Under the pieces are notes generated by a model that searched no databases, had not been told where the DNA came from, and saw only the letters and a program-made list of their open reading frames with translations. Positions 1 through 11,509 of a stretch of 64,000 nucleotides of DNA are shown here, piece after piece; position 1 is the stretch's first letter, and each line of letters opens with the position of its first letter. The position numbers and the translations under genes are program-made. This stretch comes from Mangifera indica (taxonomy: Eukaryota; Streptophyta; Magnoliopsida; Sapindales; Anacardiaceae), in assembly GCF_011075055.1 (NCBI RefSeq), contig NC_058140.1, forward strand, positions 10,412,988 through 10,476,987, given 5' to 3'.

Positions 1-869
1 CTATGGAAATATCATTTATTCACCCATGAACGGTTAAAATTAACAGTAATAAGGGTAAAATCATCATTTTATATTTAATATTAAAAATAAACTTAAATAT
101 GATTTCATTTCCCCCCAAATTTAAAAAACTAACTTTTCTCCTCTAAGCCAAGTTTGAAAAGATCACATTTCCCCCCCTAGGGTTTAGTTTCCAAACCCTT
201 TCACTTTCTCCGGTGCTATCGCTAACCGTCTCTCCCTCCTAACGGTTTCTCTTCCACTGATGGCCCACTTTAACTCCACCCCAACCCATTTAACACCGAG
301 AGATGTCGTTTAAGAAGGAAAATCATCTTCCTAGATGATGAAGATGAGATCGATTGATCTCGTCTTTGTCGTCTGGGAAGACAATCGTCTTCTCAGACGA
401 AGACAAGATGACTCGTCATCCTCTAGGAAGATGAGTCATCTTCATCTGGGAAGATGATTGTTTTCCCAGACAATAAAGACAAGATCGATCGATCTCATCT
501 TTATCATTTGGGAAGACGATTTCTCTTCTCAGACGACGTCTCTTAGGGTCGAATGGGTTGGGGTAGAGTTGAGATAGACCGTCAGTGGAAAAGAAACCGT
601 CGAGAGGGAGAGACGGCAGGCGATGGGGTTGGAGAAAGTGAATGGGTTTTGAAACTAAACCCTAGGGGGGGAAATACGATCTTTTCAAACTTGGCTTAGG
701 GAAAAGATGTTAGTTTTTAAACTTTTAAGGGGAAAAACGAGATTAAATTTTCAGGGGTTAGGGTTCTGTTAAATTAAACTGATCATGGGTGGGTAAATAG
801 TATTTTTATAGTTAATGAGAGGAACTTTGAGAATTTAACATAGTTTGAGTGGGAAATAGTCCTTTGGCC
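1..869. mobile_element. Foldback Mutator-like element, left end cut off by window
   Basis: The right arm ends with a terminal motif (gggaaatagtcctttggcc, 851-869) that recurs, inverted, at the ends of six other elements in this window. The left side begins inside the matching arm: 'ttattcacccatgaacggtt' near 15 mirrors 'gatcatgggtgggtaaatag' near 781. The whole unit is a long imperfect palindrome with arms carrying ccctaggg and a GTCTTC/GAAGAC-rich centre (about 310-550). About 50 bp of the left terminus lies outside the window, so the target duplication cannot be checked. Family assignment rests on 9-10 bp target duplications seen at the complete copies. No transposase is encoded. Confidence 0.75.
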
Positions 870-3500
870 TTATCACATTAAGTATGAATATATTATGTTG
901 AAAAACAACACTCATATTGTAACACCAAATAACAATAGTATCAGATACTAGGACATTTATCTCTTTAAAACAACTTCTCAGCAAAGCAATTTTTATGGAT
1001 ATCTAACTAAGTGTCCTATATTCTGGTTTAATAAAAATGACTATCATTACCTTTTGTCTTTTAGAACTCCATAGGATCAAATTATATTTCAAATAAACAT
1101 AGTATTCACTAGTGGACTTTCTATCTCATAGACTCCCAACCTAATTTGCATAATAGGCTTCTAAAGTTACTAAAGAAGTTGGTTTAAATAGAATGCCATG
1201 TTGTAATGTTCCCTCGACATATCACACGGCTCTCTTCATAGCTTGCCCTTGTAATTGATAAGGATCCTTAAGAACTTGACTCAGTTTATTTACAACAAAA
1301 GAAATATCAAGTCTAGTTAGTGTTAAATATTGCAGTGCCTCTATTATGCTCCTATATTGGGTTGAATTGTTATACTAATCATTGTCACGAAAAAAACATT
1401 ATAGCACATGGGTTTGAATCTTGCATGTGAGTCTTAATCAACTATTTTGGCTAGCATACATAAATTTCTTCTAATGTTCTATGGGTTTCCAAGCCAAAAG
1501 AATAACTTAATTCACCCAAGTTCTTCAGAGCAAATTGATTATTTAAATATGAAACTATTGCTTTTATATACATTAAATCAAGACTAGTAAGTAGTATATC
1601 ATTCACATAAATGAGTACAAAATTTGAACCCTTTTTTGCTTTAAGAATGAAGAGACTTGAGTCTACAACTGAATTAATAAAACCCTTATTGATCAAGGCT
1701 TTTTTAAGTTGTTAGTGTATGCCCTAAGAACCATTTATGGTGTTGGTTTCAAGGCATTTCATCTTGTATATATGTAATTATGATTTATTAAAAAAAGAAT
1801 ATGTTATTTTGTTCATATACATAAACTGCTTTCTTTATTAGTTTTAAATATAAAGTATGTATATAAACTGTCTAGATAATTCATTTAATCAGTAAAATAG
1901 GATTATCAAATTGTTCCCTACAGACGTGATATTGATTAGACAATACTATCATACAGTAGGCATATTTAATACTTATGTTGAATATTATGAGTTGATATTA
2001 GTACGAATAATAATGATGGTCATATTACTATGGTAATAATATGGATTAACAGTTAATGAACTTTTTTTTGAATGTGACTAATTACCAATAAATCATATGG
2101 ACATTGCAATGTGAGCAATAACTTATTGTATGATTATACTAGTGTACAAAGTAATCCTTTAACCCAAAATATCATGATCAAATCTGATATGAATACGTAT
2201 GATTCATATGGTACATAAATACAGAGCTAGTCACGTCTTGTAAGATAAACCATTTTGGTCATGTTTTGTTCATATACAAAGATAAATGATGATTGGAAAG
2301 GGATTAGTTAACTCGGAGTTATAGGATCCAGAGTATTTGCTAACTCAGTAATTATTTGGTTATGAGTTTTTATACGAATGTCGATAAATATTGGAAACAA
2401 AATCTCTGACCAAAATATAATGTAAGTCATACGAAGGACATTAGCGATGACACATTTCAAATGTATCAATCAATGATTCAATAGAATATCAAGATTAGAG
2501 TTTTAATAAACCATGAACTAGTACTCAATTAGAATTTGATAACAGAAGGATCTTATCTATACGAAATGTATAATCAGAAAATAGGTTTAATGGAATGTGT
2601 CTTCATCATGGTTTAGAGATTATGACACATTGTTAGATATTTACCATAGTTGTTAAGTATTCGAATATATTTTTTAGATCATCTAAAAAGGATTCATAGT
2701 TATGTTACAGTAAACCTAAATAGTCACATCAATAAACTAAGTTTTCAGAGAGATAGAGAATTGATTATCTGAGGATGGCTAACACCTACCAAGGGTAATA
2801 AACGTAATATCATATAAAGTGTTGTATGGGTGTGAAATAACATTTTTAAGAATTAAGATGTTCATGAGATAAAATTAAGGTGGGTAATGTATATCTATTA
2901 TGTAAATTGAGAACTTTGCAAGCTATCATGCAAGAATTAAGGATTTGCTAATTAAGCCTGCCATTATAAAAGTGAATAATTTGTTAATTTTAAATACATG
3001 AACTCATTTTGCATAAAACACATTATGTCACTAATTTCTCTCTCTAAGTTTTGGCCAAGAGCATTTTGAGCTGGGTTTGGTGTAAATTTTAGAGTTATCA
3101 CAAGTGAGGTGTTCCACTCCATCATCCCCACCAAAAGAATTAGCTTGAAGAAGGTAAAACTCTAACCTTTCTCTTGTATCTTTTGAATGCTATTGATTCT
3201 TGCTTTCACCAAGCATGCACGTCCATTTCCATCATCATTTTCACCTCTAATTTTTAAAAGCTTGTCATACCAAGCTTTAAAGCCTATTTTAAGCCATATA
3301 ATGCCTTAGTTAGCTTGCAAACATACTATGGCTTTTCATTATCAACAAAACCTTGTGACTTTATTATATACACTTCTTGTAACTTACCATTCAAGAAGGC
3401 AACATTATCATTGATTTGATATATTTTCCAATCGAAAGATACAACCAAAGTAAACATCACTTTTGTGGATACAAGTTAAAGGAAATATTTGTGTGTCAAC
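870..3500 (-). pseudogene. Ty1/Copia reverse transcriptase-RNase H relic
   Basis: Read on the minus strand, the segment first shows RT motifs (AFLNG-like, then CKLTKALYGLK) at about 3450-3240. These continue at 1712 with KKALINKGF and the catalytic-site variant YVNDILL (about 1590-1610; normally YVDD). RNase H-like text follows towards 890 (WSSKRQK, then an IVIWCYN-like stretch, normally WCDN). The order RT then RNase H is the Copia order. Stops and frameshifts are frequent and the active-site Asp is changed, so it is dead. It is split by an LTR-like insertion (about 1713-3235) and cut at 869 by the foldback element. Confidence 0.8.
1713..3235 (+). mobile_element. Solo-LTR-like insertion inside the Copia relic
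   Basis: The insertion begins TGTTAGTGTATGCC, a start typical of Copia LTRs, and separates two halves of the minus-strand RT that read on from each other. It has no coding capacity and is AT-rich, with an oligo(T)/CT-rich end near 3040-3240. The right boundary is set only by where RT homology resumes (about 3235-3245). No clean 5-bp target duplication was found, so the exact ends are uncertain. It could also be a non-autonomous LTR element rather than a solo LTR. Confidence 0.5.
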
Positions 3501-5214
3501 TAGAATGAACTGTGGTTGTATTTTCCAACATAGTTATTACCAGTCAAAAGTAAACATCCATTCATTCTATTTTCTAATAAAAAATACAACCATCAATTTA
3601 TATTTATCCAATATTTTTAAACTCCCTTTTAGTTTTCCTTTGCCACACTCATGACTCATCAAGGACTCAATAATTTTCACTCATCTTTCAAGGTTTTTTC
3701 CTTTTATTCTCTCAAGTGCATATCATCCTTCCTTTTATACTATATTTTTCATTCTTTGTTTGGTATGCATTGTGTTAGGAAACTGGTAATGAACAATTGT
3801 AGGTGATTTTGATTAAAAAAAATGGACATACTTAATTTCATAAAGTTTTCTTATTTACAATTATTTATGTAGTTAATTAGATTTTGATTTTTTTATAATA
3901 TCAATGTTTGTTTCCGCATGTGAATGAATCAACAACTTTTGATATAATTCTTGATTATATAATTTCTCTTTCAAAACCACTTTCGTTTTCTCTTAAAAAC
4001 ACCTTCAGTGATTTGCTCTCGTCATGACATATGTTTTGTTTTCTTTCTAAAGTACCTTGTATCTTCCTTTTATATAAAGCTTGCACACTCAAGTAGATAT
4101 ATATATGTCTTAAAATGATAAACCGATGCCATGAGTAATTAATCTCATGATTGATGTGTTGATTTTCATCTCCTTGACAAGAAAGATTTTTGGCTTGATC
4201 TATGGTCATATTACAATACAACTCACTCCAACAAACTATAAATTTATTGCTTCATGTATTTCAAATTTCTTCTTTGCAACACATGCATTAGACCACAATA
4301 TCTACACTTGAAAGCATTGTTGTACATTATATATAAAATTCATATTAATTTTAATTATTTTATTTCAATCCTTTTTGACAACCATTATCTCTATTTTTGT
4401 ACTTCCATTTCAATTAGTTGCCACTCAGTTTCATCCTTCAACATGCATATTGTGCTCCATGCTTTTAATGGCTCTCTTTTTTTAAGATTACAATAGTAAT
4501 TTCATCTCAGTTGGATACTTTTGATGGATCAAGTATTGTATATTTAATTAAAGATGTGGTTGATCTTTAAGTTTTAATACAATGTATGATCATTACGATG
4601 TTTGATTATTTTAATAAGTGGGACTACAAGATAAATGTGATAATAAAATAATACATGAAAGTTAAGAAATTTCAACTCAGTGGGCATAAAAGTGATGATT
4701 CATGTGTATATTTGAGTTTTCTTGTTAGCTTATCCCATACTTTTATTTTGTAAACTAGTGATTACATATGGTTGCAAGTTAAAACACTAATGTGTCTGAT
4801 TATTAGATAATTTTTAATTGTTAAAATTAATATTTTTTTATATGTATTGACTTTTATGTCTTATCCTTAAACTCATTTAATCGTTATATGTGGGATCTTG
4901 TTTTACGGTTCGTTAAACAAGAAAAAAGAGTGGTTGTTTTGATATATATTTATGTTGAACCTACAATCTAGGTGTGTTTTATAGTTTTAATTTTGACGGT
5001 ATGAACTATGTTATGGTTATAATTGTAAATAACATGTTTGATGATTTGTTAGTAAGGATGTTTTCATTTAGCGCTAGACAAAAAATTATGACACTTGATT
5101 ATAGTTATACATGTTACTTTATATATAGGAAAATGTGATTATTTTACTTTCTTTATTATAGGGATAAATGCATAATTCAAATTAATACTTATTTTATTAG
5201 TGATCTTTAATGGA
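3501..5214. other. AT-rich stretch, no supported gene
   Basis: Only short open frames occur (up to 88 codons) and none shows a recognisable motif. The sequence is AT-rich with microsatellite-like TA runs (about 4096-4106). I see no element ends here. Confidence 0.6.
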
Positions 5215-7265
5215 TAATTGCAAGCATAAGAGATGGATGAATTTTGATGCACTAAATAACGAACGAATACCTTGAGAAAGTGAATAGCTTTATAAATACA
5301 ACATTTAGAAATAAAACAATTAATGAAAAAGTTTCGTGTCCTTGCAAAAAAATGTTTACTTTATCACCATAGAGATCGGGTAAAAATATATGATCATCTT
5401 ATGGTTCATGGTATTATGCTAGGGTATGATACTTGGTTTTGCCATGGTGAACCGATGCATGCGTAGTGTTCTCATAAATATGTCCAAGTAAAACAAGAAA
5501 TACCTAGAGATACTACCATGATAAGAATGTTATATAATGTTTTTGGGGTTTTAGGACAAAATGTTGATATAGATATTGATAGAAGGGATGAAGCCTAATG
5601 TTGTATTCCACCACAAGAAAATATAGAACAATCTCCATAATTTAAATTGTCATTTTGGTTAGTCCAAAGAATCACTTGATGCATTGATTAAGCTTATAGA
5701 ATATGCTTTCCTTGAGAGTTTGACATTTCCAAATTCTTTCCTTGAAACAAACAAGATTATTGATGTGTTAAGTCTTAAATATGATAAAATTGATGTTTAT
5801 CCTAATGATTGTATGCTTATTTTGGAAAGAAAAGTTTATTGATGATATGTGTTCAATTTGTGGGCCTTCAAATTGGAAAATTAGTGAGAATAATTCTTGT
5901 AATAATGCATCAAATTTGAATTTTGTGACAAAAAAGAAAATTACATCAAAGGTGTTAAGGTATATTCTTTTAAATCCTAGACTTCAAGCATTAGTCATGT
6001 CTTCAAAAACTTCTAATTTGATGATATGGCATGACAAAGACCGCATTAAGGATGGTATTTTGAGACATCTAGCTAACTCAAAAGCATAGAAAAGTTATGA
6101 CTCTAGATGCCCTGAATTTGCTAGGGACCTTCGTAATGTAAGATTGTGTTTAGCAGGTGATGGATTCAATCTTTTTGTATAATGCGAACTACTTATATAG
6201 CACATGACTGGTTATCTTAATTCCTTGTAACTTACCACCATAATTGTGTATAAAACAATTCTTTATGCTTTCATTGTTAAATCTTAGTCTATTTAGTCCT
6301 AAAAATGATATTGATGTTTACTTGCAACCCTTATGGAGGAGTTGAATAAATTATGAGAGGTAAGGGCGGATGCCTATAATGCTCCAATCATCCAAGGAAA
6401 GTTTTCAGTTGCATGCAGCTATTATATAGACAATAAAAGATATTATGAGTACCTATTTTGAGTAAACGAATTTATACACACTTATGTGTGTCATTATATA
6501 ATTGAATGTTACTTTATTTTTAATTCAAAATCATTCAATCACATAATGATATATATCAAGTGTGTATCTATTTGTATACTCAAAGTAGATACATATAGTT
6601 TTATTGTATGCATAATAAATGATTTTATAGCTTATGGTAATCGTATTGGTTGAAACATTTATAATTGTTTTGCATACGCTTCCTGTAGTATAGATACTTG
6701 TTCTAGGCAATTAAGAAGTAGTAAAAAAATTTTGCTTTGTAGTCATCAATGTTTCTTGCATATGAGCCATAAATTTCTATTTGATGCAAGATCATTTGAT
6801 GGGATTACTGAATTGAAATATACTTATGTTCTACCCTTTCAATTAAAAATTTTGGATTAATTAAAAGATATCAACTTTACCTGTGGGAAGATGAACAAGG
6901 AAGTTACAAGGGTTAAACCAAACAAAAGGAAAAAAAAGTTTTTTTTTTTTCAAATTACCTTACTGAAAGTATAATTTAATATGATTTAACATTGATGTGA
7001 TGCATATAGAGAAGAATGTTTGTTATAGTGTGAGGAATACTAAACTTAGTATTGAGAAGAAGTCAAAGGATAACATAAATGCTCGTCATGACTTGGAAAA
7101 CATTAATATAAGAAAAGAGTTATGGCCATAACAAGAAGATTTTGGAAGAACATATTTGCCTCCCACATGTTATACTATAGCTCTAAATGAGAAATTCTTT
7201 CTGAAGTTTTAGAGAAAGTGAAAACTTTAGACGGTTATTCCTTAAACATATCAACATGTGTTCGC
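5215..7265 (+). pseudogene. CACTA (En/Spm) transposase, tnp2-type, decayed
   Basis: Translation in shifting frames follows the plant CACTA transposase from end to end. An N-terminal Transpos_assoc-like part lies at 5220-5480. A Cys-containing block (MCSICGPSNWK, 5840-5880) is followed by KVLRYILLNPRLQALVMSSK (about 5950-6010), HDKDRIKDGILRH and an 'AGDGFN' block near 6155. At 6680-6850 DTCSRQLRSSKK and HKFLFDARSFDG appear, then DINFTCGKMNKEVT (about 6870). HIEKNV and TYLPP-type blocks follow to about 7265. The longest intact piece is 102 codons (5781-6089). Many stops, frameshifts and a MITE-like insertion near 6443 make it non-functional. CACTA terminal repeats were not found. Family recognition is from memory of the conserved tnp2 blocks. 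Confidence 0.85.
6443..6600. mobile_element. Short inverted-repeat MITE inside the CACTA relic
   Basis: A palindromic ~160-bp unit: the left arm 'gtacctattttgagtaaacg' is mirrored by the right arm ending 'actcaaagtagatac', with paired acacactt/aagtgtgt and ttgaat/attcaa inside. It sits between two CACTA transposase blocks that otherwise follow each other. Similar text occurs near 9085-9215 and 31290-31450. Target duplication is unclear. Confidence 0.55.
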
Positions 7266-7319
7266 AGGCAACACAATTATTTGCTCTTAAAACCCATTAT
7301 TGCCTTTTATGTCTTAACC

Positions 7320-7665
7320 ACAAGGTTTTATTGATTCTTCAAAACTTGATTATGTGTATGAACTAAAAAAGGCTCTTTATGTCTTTAAATAGGCACCTAG
7401 GATTTGATATAAAAAACTTAGAGATGCCCTTATAGCCAAAGGTTTCTTAAATTTTATGGATGACTCCAGTCTATTCTTTCTCAAGTTTGAAAAGGATTTA
7501 TTCTATGTAGATGATATACTATTGACAAGTGCAAATTCTTCTTTCATTCAAGATCTTGCTTCTACATTAAATATGACATCTACATTGAAAAATCATGGAG
7601 AATTGAGTCACATTTTAGGATTTGAGGCACATAGAAGTAGTCTTGTCATGATGTTGAGAAATTAA
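7320..7665 (+). pseudogene. Ty1/Copia reverse transcriptase fragment
   Basis: A partial RT with QGFID, KKALY(V)FK, DDSSLFFLKF and YVDDILLTS (YVDD near 7504-7515), ending in the GELSHILGFE block. The segment lacks the integrase and RNase H parts and contains internal stops before 7456. It abuts the lectin-kinase fragment on one side and the CACTA relic on the other. Confidence 0.85.
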
Positions 7666-7675
7666 GTGCTGATCA

Positions 7676-7943
7676 AAAGAATCCTTGAACCTTGAGGTAT
7701 GAGGAAGAAGGCCAACCCATCTCCATATTGACTTATGTTTTGAGAATTTATCACAAAAGAGAAATAAGTTGTAAAATTTGTGAGATCTCTTAAAGCTTCA
7801 TCCTAAAGGTGTAGCGGTTTAGAATAGATATGTGGCTTGACTTGACTTAACAGTTTCTAGGATATTTAGATAACTTTATATCGAGGAAAACCTGTCTCTT
7901 ATTTTAAGTTACTGTCAAAAAACTAAAACTGGAAATGTAAAAG
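7676..7943 (-). pseudogene. Lectin-domain fragment of a LecRK paralogue
   Basis: This 268-bp stretch matches the lectin-coding part of the intact LecRK gene (about 11070-11335) along its whole length in the same orientation. Shared blocks include 'gaaggccaacccatctccat' (7711-), 'ttttgagaat', 'tgtgagat', an 'aaggtg.ag.ggttta' block and 'aactaaaactgga' near the far end. It corresponds to roughly residues 34-122 of the intact protein. Stops and indels break the frame. No kinase part is seen nearby. It indicates an older tandem or dispersed duplicate that has been largely erased by transposons. Confidence 0.85.
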
Positions 7944-9446
7944 GATATACCAATTGGCAATGGGTATTTTTAAGACGAAAAAATTATTATCACAAAAAAA
8001 TTATAACCAGCCATGTTGTTGTTGTAGATTGACATTTTGGGTATAAGGTTGGTCTTCTTCAAAACTTTCGTTCGGGCTTCCATTGAGTTTCGAACGCTTG
8101 AAGTATATTTTCAAATGGCGCAGCAGCCTTTCTTGACTAAAGTCCATTATATAGCATTTATAGGCCATGAAGGCATCATACCAATTTTAGTGGCAGCTCT
8201 CTTCTCTTATATAAAATAGAGTCCGTGAGTTAGTAAAAGTCAAAAGAAAGGAATTTAAAAGGAAACACCGAAAAGGATGAATTATTAAATTATTGTTGTC
8301 ATGTGCAAGCAGCATGGGGGCCTGCCCACTAATGCAAGTTGCAATTTTTATATTGATTTCAACACGTCAGCTAGCCGTCTATGCAAGGTAAATTGTTTCT
8401 CGTGAGAGTAATTTCTGTTTTCTTTAATGTTGACACAATGAAATATATAATTGCCCCCGTGAGGAAACAGAAAGTTTCCAGAAATTTTCCATCGTGGTTA
8501 TTCTTTAGTAACAATAAATTGTGTTTCTTAGCTTTGCTTATGTACTGGAGATATTTATGCACATCTTAAATCCACAATGAACCCCATTTTTTTCAAAATG
8601 CCTCAAACGAGAAAATTCGTCCATAGCATCAGTGACCTCCAATATGTATAAATATTTTGTACGGGTTTGATTATCATCTTGAATCTTAATAAGACTAGAT
8701 AAATCTTTTATTGAAAAGAAAGTGCCTGGTTGTTAGAATTTCAGGTCTAATACCGTAAAAGAAATCAAAAGTTTGCTTAAAATTATATTTTTTATTATTC
8801 TTCAATAACAATAAGCTAAGCTTCCTAGCTTAGCTTATACATGGTGGCTTAACATAAATAAAGTAATACTTAAAACTAATATTGTTGACAAGTAAGCCAC
8901 ACATGCTAAACATTAGTGCTGACTTCATATAATTACGAAACATTCTAATATGGAAAAATTTACCATAAATAGACTCAACAATTTATTTTACTAAAATGGC
9001 GAGATAGTCTAATAAAATAATTACAATAATTATGTACTATCTTTTATCAATTATCACAATAACAAAAAGTGATTTTTACTAACAATAAAACTATAAGCAT
9101 ATGTTTTTTTATATATAATTTAAGTTTATATTAAATAATTTTAAATTAAAAATAAAGTTTTATTCAATCACATGATGATATATCATCTATATATTAAAAG
9201 TATGCATGAATAACATTACTAATTATTATAGACAGGAATTACTATATGGTTTTCACCTCTTTTTTAATACAAATCAGCATCACATTATATTAAGTAGACA
9301 AAATTACTTGGATATAGTCAATCCAAAGACAGGAAGAAATCCTCCGACGGAACTAAATAGAAACAACTATTATAGTAGAAAAAAGAATCATATAGTAAAA
9401 TCATCAGAATATGCCATTAATCTTACTAATAAAATGTACAATTGGA
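7944..9446. other. Non-coding interval downstream of the LecRK gene
   Basis: No gene is supported; open frames of 60-84 codons carry no recognisable motif. About 9085-9215 contains AT-rich text resembling the MITE at 6443-6600 (shared 'taaattaaaaataaagt' and 'attcaatcaca'). The LecRK transcript presumably ends within the first few hundred bases below 9446, but no terminator can be fixed. Confidence 0.5.
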
Positions 9447-11429
9447 TTAACGTAGAATAGTCAAAGACTGAGAAGGCGCATGGCTTGAATCGACTAGAGC
9501 AGCCGTATATAGAGTATGAACATAAGTGGAAGCAGGCATATTTGGTTGAAGATCCGGCAATGCTAACTCAAAATTAAGAAATTTAATAACTTGCCTTATG
9601 GATGGTCTCTGATTACGGTCTGGGTGAGCACACAACAGCCCCACAAGGATCAGACACTCCATCTGTTTCTTGTCAAAATTCATACATAATTTCTTGTCAG
9701 CTGTATCCAGAAGTCTTTTAGTTCTATATGACTCCCAAACCCAAGGTACCAATGAAACTTGATCCTCCTCATACTGGTGCTCTATTGATTTTCTTCCGCA
9801 TGCAATTTCCAGTGCAACTACACCGAAACTGAAAACATCTGATTCCTTGCTGGTCTTTCTTGTTTTGAGGCATTCAGGAGCCATGTAGCCCTGAGTTCCA
9901 GCTAAACCGGTAGCATGTGACCCTTTTTCATGGTCAATAAATGTAGCTAACCCGAAATCCCCAAGCTTAGCATTGAAATTTGAATCTAACATAATGTTGC
10001 TCGATTTGATATCCCTATGCAGTACACATTGTTCCCATTCTTCGTGCAAATACAGTAATCCTGAAGCTAAATCTTCAACAATTTTGTACCTCAGCTCCCA
10101 TGGCAATAAGCATTCTCCTTTGAAAAGAAGGAAATCCAAGCTGCCATTAGGCATAAATTCATAAACAAGAAGAAGATTCTTTTTCTCATGGCACCAACCC
10201 AGAAGTTGCACCAGATTTCTATGCCTCAATCTACTAATGATTTTCACTTCTGATGCATACTCCCTTATCCCTTGTTTAGACTCTTTAGAAACCTTCTTAA
10301 CTGCAATATAAGAGTTTGTGTCCCCTATAAATCCTCTATAAACCCCGCCGAAACCTCCCTGTCCTAACTTGTTTTCATCATTGAAATCATCTGTAGCGCT
10401 TGCTAATTGCTTATACGAAAACTTCTTAGGTCCAGTTCCTCTCTGAAATTCATCATCCATATTTTCTTCTTCATCTTTCCCATCTTTGTTCCTACCAAAG
10501 CAAGCCAGCCCAACCAAAATCAACCCAGCAATTAACACACCGCCACCAATACCCAATCCCACTGCCAGTCCTGTTTTGCTTCTCTTCCTACCGGCAGAAA
10601 GATTTGGGTTTACTGCTATTCCTGTATTAGTTGAATCACGGTCTTCTAAGCTTGATCTGAACTCCCACGAGTTAATTGTATGAGTTGCAGTTGCATTTCC
10701 AGTTGCTCCTGAGAAACCGAAAGTTACAAACTCAGGTAAATAAAGCCTCAAATCGACTTTATAATCGAGGTACTGCTTCACAATGGTACCATTTCTAAAA
10801 CCAGTGAATTCAACTGTCAAATTCTTTGTGCTAGAATTATAATTGATCCATGCCTCGTTCCTTCTTCCACCCTTGACATCAGTCCACCATGCCACAGTTT
10901 TCAAAGATTGCAAAGAGTCGATGTCGATACCTACATGTTCAGGGACGCCGGGCGGATCATAGTGATTTTCATAAATATCAAACTCAACTGCAACAAACGG
11001 ATTGGATGTTGAATTTAATCGCTCATCATCATTTGCAAGACCAAAAGATCCACCTCTCGTTGCGTTCACAGGAATCACTGAACCCTGAGGCGCCAAAAAG
11101 AAGGCCAACCCATCTCCATAAGAACTCCTATTTTGAGAATCGATGACAAAAGTGAAACGAGTGGTAAAGTCTGTGAGATTTCCAGTGGAATTGTCCCAAA
11201 GGTGCAGAGGTTTATAATACGTGGCCCGACCAAACATGCCAGTTCCTGAGGCAAGCAGAATTGCTTGGTTTTGTGGGTAAGCTCTCTCGTATGTCATGTT
11301 TTCCCGATTAGAACTGAAACTGGAGAAGTTGAAAGATAAAGCACTCAACACTCTAATTTTTACGAATAATAAGATGATGATCGCGAAGAAATGAAATAGA
11401 AAAGACCTCTTCGCGCTGGGGATTGCCAT
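9447..11429 (-). CDS. L-type lectin-domain receptor-like kinase (LecRK, class IX-like)
   Basis: Single-exon gene encoding 660 residues, the usual LecRK length. Order of parts: signal peptide (1 to about 31, hydrophobic core 10-23); legume lectin domain (about 32-258) with the GDG loop (Asp106) and the metal-site segment VEFDIYENHYDP (149-160); linker; one membrane segment (about 286-310) followed by charged residues; Ser/Thr kinase domain (about 349-620). Kinase signatures are complete: glycine loop LGQGGFGGV (355-363), catalytic Lys378 in IAVKK, Glu394, HRD (471-473) with Asn478, DFG (491-493) and APE (517-519). It is therefore an RD-type, probably active kinase. Many N-glycosylation sequons (NFS, NMT, NST, NLT, NAT) fit an extracellular lectin domain. 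The start at 11429 is the Met directly before the signal peptide. Family knowledge places such proteins in the plasma membrane, often in defence signalling; ligand and role here are unknown. No frameshift is seen. Confidence 0.96.
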   Translation of the reverse strand: MAIPSAKRSFLFHFFAIIILLFVKIRVLSALSFNFSSFSSNRENMTYERAYPQNQAILLASGTGMFGRATYYKPLHLWDNSTGNLTDFTTRFTFVIDSQNRSSYGDGLAFFLAPQGSVIPVNATRGGSFGLANDDERLNSTSNPFVAVEFDIYENHYDPPGVPEHVGIDIDSLQSLKTVAWWTDVKGGRRNEAWINYNSSTKNLTVEFTGFRNGTIVKQYLDYKVDLRLYLPEFVTFGFSGATGNATATHTINSWEFRSSLEDRDSTNTGIAVNPNLSAGRKRSKTGLAVGLGIGGGVLIAGLILVGLACFGRNKDGKDEEENMDDEFQRGTGPKKFSYKQLASATDDFNDENKLGQGGFGGVYRGFIGDTNSYIAVKKVSKESKQGIREYASEVKIISRLRHRNLVQLLGWCHEKKNLLLVYEFMPNGSLDFLLFKGECLLPWELRYKIVEDLASGLLYLHEEWEQCVLHRDIKSSNIMLDSNFNAKLGDFGLATFIDHEKGSHATGLAGTQGYMAPECLKTRKTSKESDVFSFGVVALEIACGRKSIEHQYEEDQVSLVPWVWESYRTKRLLDTADKKLCMNFDKKQMECLILVGLLCAHPDRNQRPSIRQVIKFLNFELALPDLQPNMPASTYVHTLYTAALVDSSHAPSQSLTILR

Positions 11430-11501
11430 TTTCGGGAGGTAGGAATAAGATGGCTCTGAAATTTATCTCCCAAATCTACATATTTAGAAGGTACGAGTCT
11501 T

Positions 11502-11507
11502 CACGTG
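11502..11507 (-). promoter_or_regulatory. G-box (CACGTG) upstream of LecRK
   Basis: A palindromic CACGTG lies 73-78 bp before the LecRK start codon. G-boxes bind bZIP/bHLH factors in plant promoters. Relevance here is inferred from position only; a six-base word can occur by chance. An AT-rich TATA-like stretch (taaatatg on the minus strand) lies about 50 bp from the start codon. Confidence 0.35.
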
Positions 11508-11509
11508 CT

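Noticed and set aside
8371..8569. Overlapping 62-63 codon frames on opposite strands
   Set aside because: No motif, codon bias or homology seen; a chance open stretch.
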